From UBA11704 sp964491805 (GTDB lineage Bacteria; Patescibacteriota; Minisyncoccia; Phycocordibacterales; UBA5272), in NCBI GenBank assembly GCA_964491805.1, contig CAZBGU010000015.1, positions 1-21,819 on the forward strand: DNA of 21,819 bases. Direction: 5' to 3'. A program made the position numbers and the translations under genes. Every line of letters begins with the position of its first letter. Positions within the stretch are counted from its first letter, which is position 1. The notes under the pieces were generated by a model that searched no databases, had not been told where the DNA came from, and saw only the letters and a program-made list of their open reading frames with translations. Shown in pieces: positions 1-7,157 of the stretch.

Positions 1-95
1 AAGTTATTCATACCAAAACCAATTGCCGCAAACGCAACACACACAAGTGCCGCAGTACCTGCCATCCACGTATATTTTTTATAGTTAGTTTCCAT
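1..95 (-). CDS. Membrane-anchored protein, N-terminus only (cut by window edge)
   Basis: The ATG at 93-95 opens a frame that runs off the window start, so only about 31 residues are visible. They read as a short charged tip (METNYKKYTW) followed by a hydrophobic stretch rich in Ala, Val and Gly, which is a signal peptide or N-terminal membrane anchor. The stop of the upstream gene on the same strand lies only 15 bases away, so this is probably the third gene of a unit with the TPR protein and the tail-anchored protein. An exported domain probably follows outside the window. The family cannot be named from this fragment. Confidence 0.6.
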   Translation of the reverse strand, partial: METNYKKYTWMAGTAALVCVAFAAIGFGMNN

Positions 96-110
96 AGTTA
101 TTGTAATTAT

Positions 111-1127
111 TTATAATCGGCCATTACTGTACATATATCCGAGTATTAGAATTATAACAAAAAGCATTAAGCCGGCCAAGAAAACAAGAGACTCATCCCC
201 TTTCGTCATCGGAGTCTTCTCTAGATCTATCTCTATATCATCTTCTGGCCCAATTCTTTGTGTTGGAGGTATACCTGGACGAATATCCCTTTTATCCTGG
301 TCCACTTGTTTCTCAGTAACAATGCTCGGCATTACTTCCCCATGAAAAACATCTTTATACTTGGAAAATGGCCAAACTTGTTCTGAGCTCTCAAATGGAA
401 GAAGCGGCAGGCCTTCTGGTATCTCTGGCTGTTTTTTTGTTATCTTTTGCGTTACCGTCACATCAGGTACAACTAGTGACTGTGGTTCGTTTTTAATTTC
501 ATTGACTTTCGGTAATTCCTGCTCATGTTGAATATTCACTGTATCAACAACAGCAGATGTATCAACATTAAGCAAAGGATCAACTTCTTCCGACTTCCTA
601 TCTCCAGTAAGAAAATCAACTTCTTGTATAACTTGTGACACTGGTATTTGCGGTTCATCGCTAGAAGTAGGAGCGGTAGAATTAGACTCTTTCTGTTGCT
701 GTTCTTCTATAGCAACCTCTTCTGCTTTCTGTTCTACAATATCTATTACCGGTATAACCTCAGCAACTTTTGAAAGTATGGTCTGGTTAGTTCCCGTATC
801 CCTGACAATAACTTTCTCACTTGTGTCTACATTATGTAGATCCTTTTCTTCAACACCGTCAGTGTCATAAAATGTTATCTCCTCTACAGGTTTAGCTTCC
901 TCACTTTCTTCTCCGGAATCTACTTTATTCTGAAAGCCAGAAAAAGCCTGTTCGGCCTGTTCTGGAAGATCCAATCCGCTTCTTTGTTTGAAAAGCAAGA
1001 GAGCATCTTTAATATTCTTTTCTTCCCACCCAGCGGACTGCAGTAGCGTTGTTAATAGTTCATTATCCAGGTTTTTATGACGTGCAATCAGTTCCTCTAG
1101 AATGGTTTCAATTTCAGAAAGTGTCAT
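111..1127 (-). CDS. Tail-anchored protein with UBA-like N-terminal domain and disordered acidic middle
   Basis: The 338-residue protein has three parts. Residues 1-52 are a compact helical segment whose middle (LLQSAGWEEKNIKDALLLF) resembles a three-helix UBA/CUE-type fold, with the typical Gly-Trp between helices. Residues 53 to about 305 are low-complexity, rich in Glu, Val, Pro and Gln, and probably disordered. Residues 312-333 are one hydrophobic helix followed by a very short tail, so the protein is probably membrane-inserted at its C-terminus with the bulk in the cytoplasm. Bacterial UBA-like domains are best known in EF-Ts, where they bind partner proteins, so a docking role is possible but not shown. 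It starts 52 bases after the TPR gene and lacks its own TATACT box, which fits co-transcription. No enzyme motif is seen. Confidence 0.7.
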   Translation of the reverse strand: MTLSEIETILEELIARHKNLDNELLTTLLQSAGWEEKNIKDALLLFKQRSGLDLPEQAEQAFSGFQNKVDSGEESEEAKPVEEITFYDTDGVEEKDLHNVDTSEKVIVRDTGTNQTILSKVAEVIPVIDIVEQKAEEVAIEEQQQKESNSTAPTSSDEPQIPVSQVIQEVDFLTGDRKSEEVDPLLNVDTSAVVDTVNIQHEQELPKVNEIKNEPQSLVVPDVTVTQKITKKQPEIPEGLPLLPFESSEQVWPFSKYKDVFHGEVMPSIVTEKQVDQDKRDIRPGIPPTQRIGPEDDIEIDLEKTPMTKGDESLVFLAGLMLFVIILILGYMYSNGRL

Positions 1128-1179
1128 TGTACATGGAAGAAGTTTCTACCCTAAAGAAAGTTCTTATTACTCAAAGATA

Positions 1180-3231
1180 CTATTTCTTAGAAGACTTTGT
1201 GGTCGACTTAGCAGGTGTAGGTTCTGGAGTAACAGGTTCAACACTCACGAGTGACTTAATGAAATTTTCAAGATCAACATTTCCAGGATTTCGCTTTAGG
1301 AGCTCTTCTGCGAGAGGTCTTGCAATCTCTGGATGCCCTCCATCACGAAGTGCAAGTGCAAGGAAATAAGCCACATTTGCATTGTTAGGATCCTTTTCAA
1401 GAGCAGTCTTGAGTGCAAGAGCTGCATTATTAAAGTCCTTCTTACCGTAGAGAAGAAGACCCGCCTGAACATACGTCGCTGGATCATTTGGAGCACTCTT
1501 GATAGCTTCAATTGCATATGCAAGCGCTTCATCAACGTTGCTTTCAGATGCCTCCAACTGACTCATGAGATATAGAGCGTCAGCAAAATTCTGCTTTCTC
1601 TTGAGAGCGTCGGTGAGGTCCGCTCGTACAGCCTCACGTGTTCCTGCTGATGTTTCAAGGCGTGCAAGCATGAGATATAGGTATGGGTTGTTTGGGTACA
1701 ACTTTATTGCATTCTGATAGGACTCTTTAGCCTTAGCAAAACCACCCTCCTTATCAAAAGGAATAGCAAGCTCATATGCGCGACCAAGTGACACATAGTT
1801 TTGATAATTGTTTTTATTGAGATTTGTCGCAGCAAGCCCTGCATCCACAGCAGACTGAGCCTTCTTAAGGTACGCATCTTTAAGTGCTTCCTGGTTATCA
1901 GTTTTTGTTGTAAGAAGGTTTCTATTAAAGGCGATAGCATACTCAACAAGCAAACGGTAAAAACCGTCAAAATTGTAGATAGTTGCCGCATTAGATACAA
2001 GAGCCTCTGCGTCTTCAATTTTTGCTGCACTTTGAGCAGTGTTTGAAAGAGAAAATGCTCTAGCCTTGTTTATTGTAAGAACTGCATTGATCAAAAGGAT
2101 AACAGCAAGCGGGACAAGAAGAAATGCAAGCTTCTTACTTGGATGAAACTCTGTAAGACGAGCTTTTGCAAGACCAAGCCCTGAGACAACCATCCACATA
2201 ACCAACATTGAATAGGTAAATGGAACCATCCAAGCCATTACGGTGAAGTAGAAAAGAACAAGTGTGAGAATACCAAGAACAATGTGCTCCTGCCCTTCTT
2301 TATTCTGTCTGTAACTAATCACAGTACTATAAAGTGCTGTTAAGACAAGCATCATAAACGCGAGTAGACCGAGAATTCCAATAGTCACAAAGAAGGTAGA
2401 CATTGTATCTGCTCCTTGGTTGAAGTCATAGCCAAAGTACGGAGAAAGTATGACATCTTGAGGTCGATGGAGCTGCCAAGCACGCGAAAAATTACCAGAG
2501 CCGATACCAAAGAAACCGTCAGAAAACAAGACCTCCTTGCCCACAAATGCAGTACTCTTAAGATTTGGACGAATACTGTTCTGTGTAGAAACAGTGAGCA
2601 AAAAAGCTACAAACACAAGTGCTGTTAGAGCAACAACCGCCTTCCATTTTTTTGCAAGTTTTGCTTTTCTTATAAAGTAAAAACACAAAACAGGAAACAA
2701 GCCGACAAAAACGGTAAATGAAAGTGAACTTGAGAAGCTTGAGAAGAAAAACTTTGAAACAGTAACAATCATTCCACCGACCATAATCGCATTTATAAAG
2801 AAGAAGGAAGAAATAGCAAGCAAGCCGAGCATTACAAGCTTAAGCTTGTGTCGTAGATTTTCTGGTAGAGACCGCACAAGGTACATCACTGCTGGAAGTG
2901 ATAGAATTGATACTCCAGAAAACTGATTGAAAGCTTCACCAAAAAAAGTAATCTTTGGTGTAGCAGAAAAAATACATGAAGCAACAATAGAAACAGAGAA
3001 AAGGATGTATGAGAAGAACTCAAGTTTCGAGACTGTTTGCCACGTACGAGTAGCAAGAGCTACGAAAACATATGAGAAAAGAGCTACGGCAACCAATACC
3101 ATAAGAGTGATGTAGTATGTAACATCAGGAGCAAAACTCGTTTTTGGTATAAAGAAAAGCGGTGTCGCAACGACGATACATATTGTCGCGTAACGATAAA
3201 GCTTAGAAAAGAAACTTGTGAGTAATTTCAT
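1180..3231 (-). CDS. Wzy/O-antigen-ligase-like multipass membrane protein with C-terminal TPR repeats
   Basis: The 683-residue protein begins with roughly ten to twelve hydrophobic helices (residues 1 to about 395). A loop with FFGIGSGNFSRAW near residue 240 resembles the G-x-G-x-GNF loop of the Wzy_C/O-antigen ligase family, which joins glycan units to lipid carriers or surface acceptors. Residues 400-655 are helical repeats with TPR spacing (SLGRAYELA, YLMLARLET, LYLMSQLEA, YVQAGLLLYG, YFLALALRD), followed by a Pro/Lys/Ser-rich tail. Known families combine a ligase-like membrane part with TPRs, and CPR genomes often carry such fusions, so a role in cell-surface glycan or glycoprotein assembly is likely. 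A TATACT box lies at 3272-3277, leaving a leader of about 35-40 bases, and no Shine-Dalgarno sequence is evident. It is the first gene of the leftward unit. Ligase activity itself is inference. Confidence 0.75.
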   Translation of the reverse strand: MKLLTSFFSKLYRYATICIVVATPLFFIPKTSFAPDVTYYITLMVLVAVALFSYVFVALATRTWQTVSKLEFFSYILFSVSIVASCIFSATPKITFFGEAFNQFSGVSILSLPAVMYLVRSLPENLRHKLKLVMLGLLAISSFFFINAIMVGGMIVTVSKFFFSSFSSSLSFTVFVGLFPVLCFYFIRKAKLAKKWKAVVALTALVFVAFLLTVSTQNSIRPNLKSTAFVGKEVLFSDGFFGIGSGNFSRAWQLHRPQDVILSPYFGYDFNQGADTMSTFFVTIGILGLLAFMMLVLTALYSTVISYRQNKEGQEHIVLGILTLVLFYFTVMAWMVPFTYSMLVMWMVVSGLGLAKARLTEFHPSKKLAFLLVPLAVILLINAVLTINKARAFSLSNTAQSAAKIEDAEALVSNAATIYNFDGFYRLLVEYAIAFNRNLLTTKTDNQEALKDAYLKKAQSAVDAGLAATNLNKNNYQNYVSLGRAYELAIPFDKEGGFAKAKESYQNAIKLYPNNPYLYLMLARLETSAGTREAVRADLTDALKRKQNFADALYLMSQLEASESNVDEALAYAIEAIKSAPNDPATYVQAGLLLYGKKDFNNAALALKTALEKDPNNANVAYFLALALRDGGHPEIARPLAEELLKRNPGNVDLENFIKSLVSVEPVTPEPTPAKSTTKSSKK

Positions 3232-3271
3232 AATATTTTTTGTATTTTTGCTATTAAAATCTATATGAGAT

Positions 3272-3277
3272 AGTATA
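3272..3277 (-). promoter_or_regulatory. -10 box (TATACT) of the Wzy-like/TPR operon
   Basis: TATACT on the minus strand, about 40 bases before the ATG at 3231. The preceding bases are AGT, so the TG extension found at most other promoters here is missing. No good -35 is visible. Confidence 0.5.
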
Positions 3278-3337
3278 ACTCGTTTGGCTTATTATTACTG
3301 TGGACAGAAAGTAGATAAACACAGAGCAAAAAGAGAG

Positions 3338-3343
3338 TATACT
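3338..3343 (+). promoter_or_regulatory. -10 box (TATACT) for the 3356 gene
   Basis: TATACT ends 12 bases before the ATG at 3356, so the transcript would have a leader of only about 5-7 bases. It diverges from the 3272-3277 box on the other strand. Confidence 0.5.
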
Positions 3344-3355
3344 GTTACTGTAACC

Positions 3356-3592
3356 ATGGAACAAAAAACCCTCCAAAACTCAATATCAAATGAGATGGCA
3401 CATGTACCCACGCCACATGCTGAGACGCCAGCCAGTCTGCAAGAACCTTCTCAACATCAAGCTCTTCACAAAAGAAACATATATCCGATTGTTCGACACT
3501 CAATCCTGATTGCCATTGTACTTATCACACTTTGTCTAATCTTCTTTTTAGTCCATCAAAATGGAAAAAGTATCTATGAAAACGGTATCTAG
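3356..3592 (+). CDS. Small single-pass membrane protein, unknown function
   Basis: This is a 78-residue protein. The polar N-terminal half (MEQKTLQNSISNEM..., with several Pro, His and Gln) is followed by one strong hydrophobic helix (HSILIAIVLITLCLIFFLV) and a short polar end. I chose the ATG at 3356 over an earlier in-frame start because a TATACT box sits just upstream and the extra residues look random. Its last 32 bases overlap the start of the FAD oxidase gene in another frame, which suggests translational coupling. It may anchor or accompany the oxidase, but nothing in the sequence proves this. Confidence 0.55.
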   Translation: MEQKTLQNSISNEMAHVPTPHAETPASLQEPSQHQALHKRNIYPIVRHSILIAIVLITLCLIFFLVHQNGKSIYENGI

Positions 3593-5171
3593 TTTTATTA
3601 CAAGAGTTCCTCCCCTTTTCACCGACCTCTCAAAAGTGCTTGAGGGAGAGATTGATTGTGGGCATGAGACACTTTCGAAATACAGCAAAGACGGCTCTCC
3701 ATATTTTGTACTACCGCAAGCAGTGATATATCCAAAGAATACTACTGATATTAAGCATGTGCTTTCATTTGCACGAGAATATGCCATGCCAGTCTCAGTA
3801 AGAGGTTGTGGCGGAGCAAGAAACGGTGCTTCTCTGGGCGAAGGAATAATTCTAGATATGACACGTTACTTTAACCATATTCGTAATGTGAACATGGTCG
3901 AAAATACTATTACCGTGGATGCTGGTGTTTCTGTCGGTTTACTTCTAGAAAAACTTAACAGTTGGCATTTTGACATTCCCCTTCTTGCATTTGGTGATAG
4001 AGATGCATCCATTGGTGCACTTGTTGCGACAAAGAGCAGCTCACCTTCTTCATGTAGACATGGTTCAGTTCGTGAATGGATTGAAAGCCTTACCGTTGTT
4101 GTTGACAATGGAGAAGAGCACCATCTCGTTGATGGTGTAACTCCAAGCGGTCGCTTGCTTGGTATTTATCAAGAAGTCTTTCCTCTTATTTCTCAAGAAA
4201 GCAGTGTTCTCCGTGCAGCAAAACCAAAATCACGCGACGATAGCACTGGTTACAACCTTTGGAGTACTTCAATTGGGCCAAGACAGCTGATCGATCAACT
4301 TACTGGGTCAGAAGGGACGCTCGGTATAATTACCTCAGTTACATTTCGTATAAGCCCTCACAAACCATACTCAGTCACATCATGTATCCCTGTTTGTGAC
4401 AAAAAAAACATCCCAACCTACGTTGCAATTGCCGAACACCATACCGCCGATTCTATTTTTTTATACGACGAAGCATTTATGCAACTCAGCGAACGATACC
4501 ACCCAACACTTACTCCTTTTTTTGTAGACACACCGTACGTCTTACTCGTAACACATACCTCAAACGATAAGGAAAAGTTACACCGTACGGTTTCAACCTT
4601 TAGAAAAGCTATCCCTGTAGATGGATACACTATCAAAACCATTGACGACAGAAAAACTCTCACCCGAATAACTAGTTATGCATTTCTTTTTTCGCTCTTT
4701 TCTCTCTATACTAACGATTCACTAACTCCGATAACTTCTTGTGACGGCATCATTATCGATATACATCAATGTCCTAATTTTCTAACTGAACTCGAAGACT
4801 ATCTCGGTACTCTTGGTAGACTTTATATGATCACAGGGAATATTGGTAGCGGTCACATATCCCTTGTCACGCTTTTTGATCATCGTTCAAAAAGTTACGA
4901 TAACGAAGTTCTTTCATACACCAGAAATATTTTTGCTCTTGTAAAAGATTACGATGGGGGTATTAGTGCTCAAGGAGGCGAAGGTCTTGCTCGTACACCA
5001 TTTCTTTCATATATCTATAACGAATCAGCACTCCAGTTATTCAAAAAAATAAAAAATATATGGGACCCAATCGGGATTCTTAACACTGGTAAAAAAATAC
5101 ACATTACTCAAAACTATCTACAACAACATCTTATTAGAACGAGCAATCAACAAGATGCTAGCTCAACGTAG
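3561..5171 (+). CDS. GlcD-type FAD-linked oxidase / D-lactate-dehydrogenase-like flavoprotein
   Basis: A 536-residue flavoprotein of the vanillyl-alcohol-oxidase/GlcD class. Residues about 47-190 form the FAD_binding_4 domain: YPKNTTDIKHVLSFAREY, then VRGCGGARNGASLGEGIILD (80-99) around the FAD pyrophosphate, then IGALVATKSSS. TGYNLW (229-234) and GSEGTLGIIT (249-258) are further family signatures. The C-terminal half is the FAD-oxidase_C substrate domain, ending with GGEGLARTPFL and IKNIWDPIGILNTGKKI, which is the usual end of these proteins. Relatives oxidise 2-hydroxy acids such as D-lactate or glycolate and pass electrons to quinones or a partner protein. There is no Fe-S domain or partner subunit nearby, so substrate and acceptor are open. 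The gene overlaps the small membrane protein gene upstream. A second Met lies five codons in. Confidence 0.85.
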   Translation: MEKVSMKTVSSFITRVPPLFTDLSKVLEGEIDCGHETLSKYSKDGSPYFVLPQAVIYPKNTTDIKHVLSFAREYAMPVSVRGCGGARNGASLGEGIILDMTRYFNHIRNVNMVENTITVDAGVSVGLLLEKLNSWHFDIPLLAFGDRDASIGALVATKSSSPSSCRHGSVREWIESLTVVVDNGEEHHLVDGVTPSGRLLGIYQEVFPLISQESSVLRAAKPKSRDDSTGYNLWSTSIGPRQLIDQLTGSEGTLGIITSVTFRISPHKPYSVTSCIPVCDKKNIPTYVAIAEHHTADSIFLYDEAFMQLSERYHPTLTPFFVDTPYVLLVTHTSNDKEKLHRTVSTFRKAIPVDGYTIKTIDDRKTLTRITSYAFLFSLFSLYTNDSLTPITSCDGIIIDIHQCPNFLTELEDYLGTLGRLYMITGNIGSGHISLVTLFDHRSKSYDNEVLSYTRNIFALVKDYDGGISAQGGEGLARTPFLSYIYNESALQLFKKIKNIWDPIGILNTGKKIHITQNYLQQHLIRTSNQQDASST

Positions 5172-5195
5172 CCCGCCTTACAAAGAGATTTCGCA

Positions 5196-5606
5196 TTATC
5201 GTTCTCTCTTAACAAGATGTTTTACTTGTTCTTGAGGATCATAACTTTCACGAACAACCTGACGTGCCCAGATACGGAACTCCTTCCCCCATTCACCCTT
5301 AATGCGAAAACCAAGAGCAATCACAACATCGGTGTTGTATACAAAAATTTTTCGGGACACTTTTTTCTTACCTTCTTGTTGTGTAATGACCAACTCACGC
5401 TCACTTGAAGCTCGTAGCAACTCTTTCTCTTGATATATCTTCTTAAGATGATCATTGATTGTTGGGATACTTCTTCCATAAATACGCGCAATTCTTTTTT
5501 GCGTACTCCACACCTCTTCATCAAAGATAAACACACCTTCTTTCACAAGGTTTGGTTGATTGTCGATATGAATTCTAGGTAATGATAAATATTTACTCAT
5601 ATACAT
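5196..5606 (-). CDS. RhuM-like DNA-binding-type protein, short form
   Basis: The 136-residue protein matches the N-terminal domain of the RhuM/virulence-protein family. VWSTQKRIARIYGRSIPTIN is the WaTQkqIaelfg helix-turn-helix-like segment. HLKKIYQEKELLRASSE and FVYNTDVVIALGFRIKGEWG match the family's NiDaIisvGYRv block, and KEFRIWARQVVRE matches the FRiWAtkvLre block. The usual RhuM C-terminal half (full family about 330 residues) is absent; only DPQEQVKHLVKRER follows. The family name comes from a Salmonella pathogenicity island gene of unknown mechanism. These genes are common on mobile islands. An extended -10 box is 10 bases upstream. It converges on the FAD oxidase with a 24-base gap. 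Whether the short form is complete or decayed cannot be decided, though the frame is clean and ends normally. Confidence 0.75.
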   Translation of the reverse strand: MYMSKYLSLPRIHIDNQPNLVKEGVFIFDEEVWSTQKRIARIYGRSIPTINDHLKKIYQEKELLRASSERELVITQQEGKKKVSRKIFVYNTDVVIALGFRIKGEWGKEFRIWARQVVRESYDPQEQVKHLVKRER

Positions 5607-5616
5607 CTTTATATAA

Positions 5617-5622
5617 AGTATA
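5617..5622 (-). promoter_or_regulatory. Extended -10 box (TGATATACT) of the RhuM-like gene
   Basis: On the minus strand TGA-TATACT precedes the ATG at 5606 by 10 bases, giving a nearly leaderless transcript. A second in-frame ATG lies six bases further on. Confidence 0.6.
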
Positions 5623-5634
5623 TCAGAGAACCGC

Positions 5635-6285
5635 CTAAGATTTCTTCTTGAGTGAATCCTCTAGTGCAAAAAATTCGTAGTCCTTTTTAAAAAGTTTCAG
5701 AGCAATATGATAAATACTATACGTAATAAAAAATGCAGAGAAAACATCAATCGAATAATGGAGATGAGAAAGAAGAACAATGATCCCCATCACTATAGAT
5801 GATGATAGAAAAAGAGTGCGGAGATATGTATGATCCCAGAAAATAAGGGCTATAAGAAACGGGAGCCCTGTATGACCAGAAAAGAACAAGTCGTTGCCAG
5901 AAGTAATGAAATTAAGAAGAGGAGACTCAAGAGCAAGCTTTGACGGATATGGTCCAATATGAGTAAGTGAGACGAACATTGCACGAATAATAATAAAGAG
6001 TGACGCTGTCTTGATAAGAAAAGGCGCAGTTTTTCTAAAACGAAAACAAAGCGCAACAACAAACAGCGACAACATGATTGCACCTTGTACAAAAAGAAAC
6101 TCAAAATCAAATACTGGGGTATTACTAAGAATAATGTCCTCTACGTGGTTACTGGCTCGAATGTTCGCATACTTACTTGCATAATGCGTTACAAAAACAC
6201 TCACAATAAACAAGAGTATTGCTTCAAGAAGAGATGCATAATAGCGCCATTTTGATACAGGTTTTGGAATATCACTTTCCTTCAT
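5635..6285 (-). CDS. PAP2_C / sphingomyelin-synthase-like membrane phosphatase or transferase
   Basis: A 216-residue protein with about six membrane helices. The motifs match the sphingomyelin-synthase-like branch of the PAP2 superfamily: R101 with AMFVSLTHIGPYP (loop motif R-x2-T-x3-T-x-LP type), NDLFFSGHTG with SGHT at 136-139, and HLHYSIDV with HYSID at 176-180. In this family the two histidines and the aspartate form the catalytic triad for lipid phosphate or phosphoalcohol transfer at the membrane surface. I use the ATG at 6285 because TGATATACT lies exactly 7 bases before it; longer in-frame starts add a Cys-rich, non-membrane stretch that crosses the opposite-strand promoter. It probably acts on lipid or polyprenyl phosphates. 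Sphingolipid synthesis itself is unlikely in such a genome. It is separated from the RhuM-like gene by a promoter. Confidence 0.8.
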   Translation of the reverse strand: MKESDIPKPVSKWRYYASLLEAILLFIVSVFVTHYASKYANIRASNHVEDIILSNTPVFDFEFLFVQGAIMLSLFVVALCFRFRKTAPFLIKTASLFIIIRAMFVSLTHIGPYPSKLALESPLLNFITSGNDLFFSGHTGLPFLIALIFWDHTYLRTLFLSSSIVMGIIVLLSHLHYSIDVFSAFFITYSIYHIALKLFKKDYEFFALEDSLKKKS

Positions 6286-6292
6286 TCTAATG

Positions 6293-6298
6293 AGTATA
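6293..6298 (-). promoter_or_regulatory. Extended -10 box (TGATATACT) of the PAP2_C gene
   Basis: TGA-TATACT on the minus strand with exactly 7 bases to the ATG at 6285. This predicts transcription starting at or within a base or two of the start codon. Confidence 0.65.
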
Positions 6299-6349
6299 TC
6301 AGTGAAACTGCTTATTTTATGGGTATAGCACGTACAGGCTTTACAAAAC

Positions 6350-6378
6350 TTGACAAATTTACATAAGTATGATATATT
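6350..6378 (+). promoter_or_regulatory. Sigma70-like promoter TTGACA-17-TATATT of the GC-rich acyltransferase gene
   Basis: TTGACA at 6350-6355 and TATATT at 6373-6378 with a 17-base spacer are near-consensus. It is the only clear two-box promoter in the window. The start site should lie near 6385, giving a leader of about 100 bases, unlike the leaderless layout of the neighbours. Confidence 0.7.
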
Positions 6379-6431
6379 ATTAGGTAGGTGTTCCTTGTAT
6401 TTTGAGGAACCGCGGGCATTCAATTTCGAAC

Positions 6432-6462
6432 GCCTGCACCTTGATTCGCCTCCTGTGCAGGC
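6432..6462 (+). other. Leader hairpin in front of the acyltransferase gene
   Basis: GCCTGCAC (6432-6439) pairs perfectly with GTGCAGGC (6455-6462) around a 15-base loop. It lies in the 5' leader between the promoter and the ribosome binding site. It has no T run, so it is not a terminator. It may stabilise the mRNA or regulate it. Confidence 0.5.
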
Positions 6463-6487
6463 CAAACAAACACTGGAGAGAACAACC

Positions 6488-7051
6488 ATGGTGGAATTTA
6501 AGGTAGCGAACACAAGGGAGGCAATCGGCGCCTTCCGACTGGTGGTGAAGAACTACCAGAAAAAAGGATACCTTCCTTCTGGGAACCTGATCAGCTTCTT
6601 CCTCGTACTTGCGCGGCTCTGTGCATTCATGTGGAAGACTACTTGCTTCAAGATCTGGAAAGACGGGTTCGTTCTTGTTGCCGTCGAAAGCAGCAAGGTC
6701 GTCGGTACGGTGACGCTTGAGTTCAACCCAAGCAGACTATCCATTGACAGGCTGTTCCCAAACGAGCTAAAGGAAATTCGTTCTTGCGGCTGTAGTTTCG
6801 TCTACTTTGGCTCATTTGCCATTGACGAAGAATACAACTGCACCCGCACGAGCATGCGGATGCTGAAGGAGCAATGGAGACTCCTCAAGGAGAGAGGCAC
6901 CGAGTTTGGTGTCTGTGTCGTTAATCCTTGCCACAGTGCACTTTACGAGCGGTTTGGTTTCAGGGTTATCGCAACCTCGGATGCCATGCCTGGACTCTCA
7001 CAAGCACCAGCGGTTCTGCTTGCCGTCAGCGCAAGCGACGTCCGCCTATAA
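6488..7051 (+). CDS. GNAT-fold acyltransferase, N-acyl amino acid synthase (FeeM)-like
   Basis: A 187-residue protein. The layout suits the acyl-homoserine-lactone-synthase/FeeM branch of the GNAT fold: an N-terminal strand-helix (EFKVANTREAIGAFRLVVKN with a KKGYLP segment), a central strand VLVAVESSKVVGTVTLEF, LFPNELKEIRS, FGSFAIDEEY, and a late VCVVNPCHSALYERFGFRVI (142-161) that matches the family's V-P-x-H-xx-YxRfGF block. Relatives join fatty acyl chains from acyl carrier protein to amino acids or related amines. The ATG at 6488 has GGAGAG 9 bases upstream. The gene is much richer in G and C than its neighbours (up to about 60 per cent in a sampled 60-base line, against about 25 per cent in one line of the PAP2_C gene), uses CTG/CTC/AAG codons, and carries its own promoter and terminator. 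This points to transfer from another lineage. The substrate is unknown. Confidence 0.6.
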   Translation: MVEFKVANTREAIGAFRLVVKNYQKKGYLPSGNLISFFLVLARLCAFMWKTTCFKIWKDGFVLVAVESSKVVGTVTLEFNPSRLSIDRLFPNELKEIRSCGCSFVYFGSFAIDEEYNCTRTSMRMLKEQWRLLKERGTEFGVCVVNPCHSALYERFGFRVIATSDAMPGLSQAPAVLLAVSASDVRL

Positions 7052-7053
7052 GG

Positions 7054-7076
7054 GGAAGACGTTTACCATGTCTTCC
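7054..7076 (+). other. Hairpin just after the acyltransferase stop
   Basis: GGAAGAC (7054-7060) pairs perfectly with GTCTTCC (7070-7076), three bases after the TAA. There is no T run, so it is probably a 3' stabilising stem ahead of the true terminator. Confidence 0.45.
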
Positions 7077-7090
7077 GTCCCCCGAACACA

Positions 7091-7118
7091 AGCGCCGCCC
7101 TTTGAGGTGGCGCTTTTT
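7091..7118 (+). terminator. Intrinsic terminator of the acyltransferase gene
   Basis: AGCGCCGCC (7091-7099) pairs with GGTGGCGCT (7106-7114) with one G-U pair, and is followed by a T run to 7118. Confidence 0.8.
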
Positions 7119-7157
7119 CATCTCGTGTATTAAAACCCTCAAACCATACTAAGTAAG

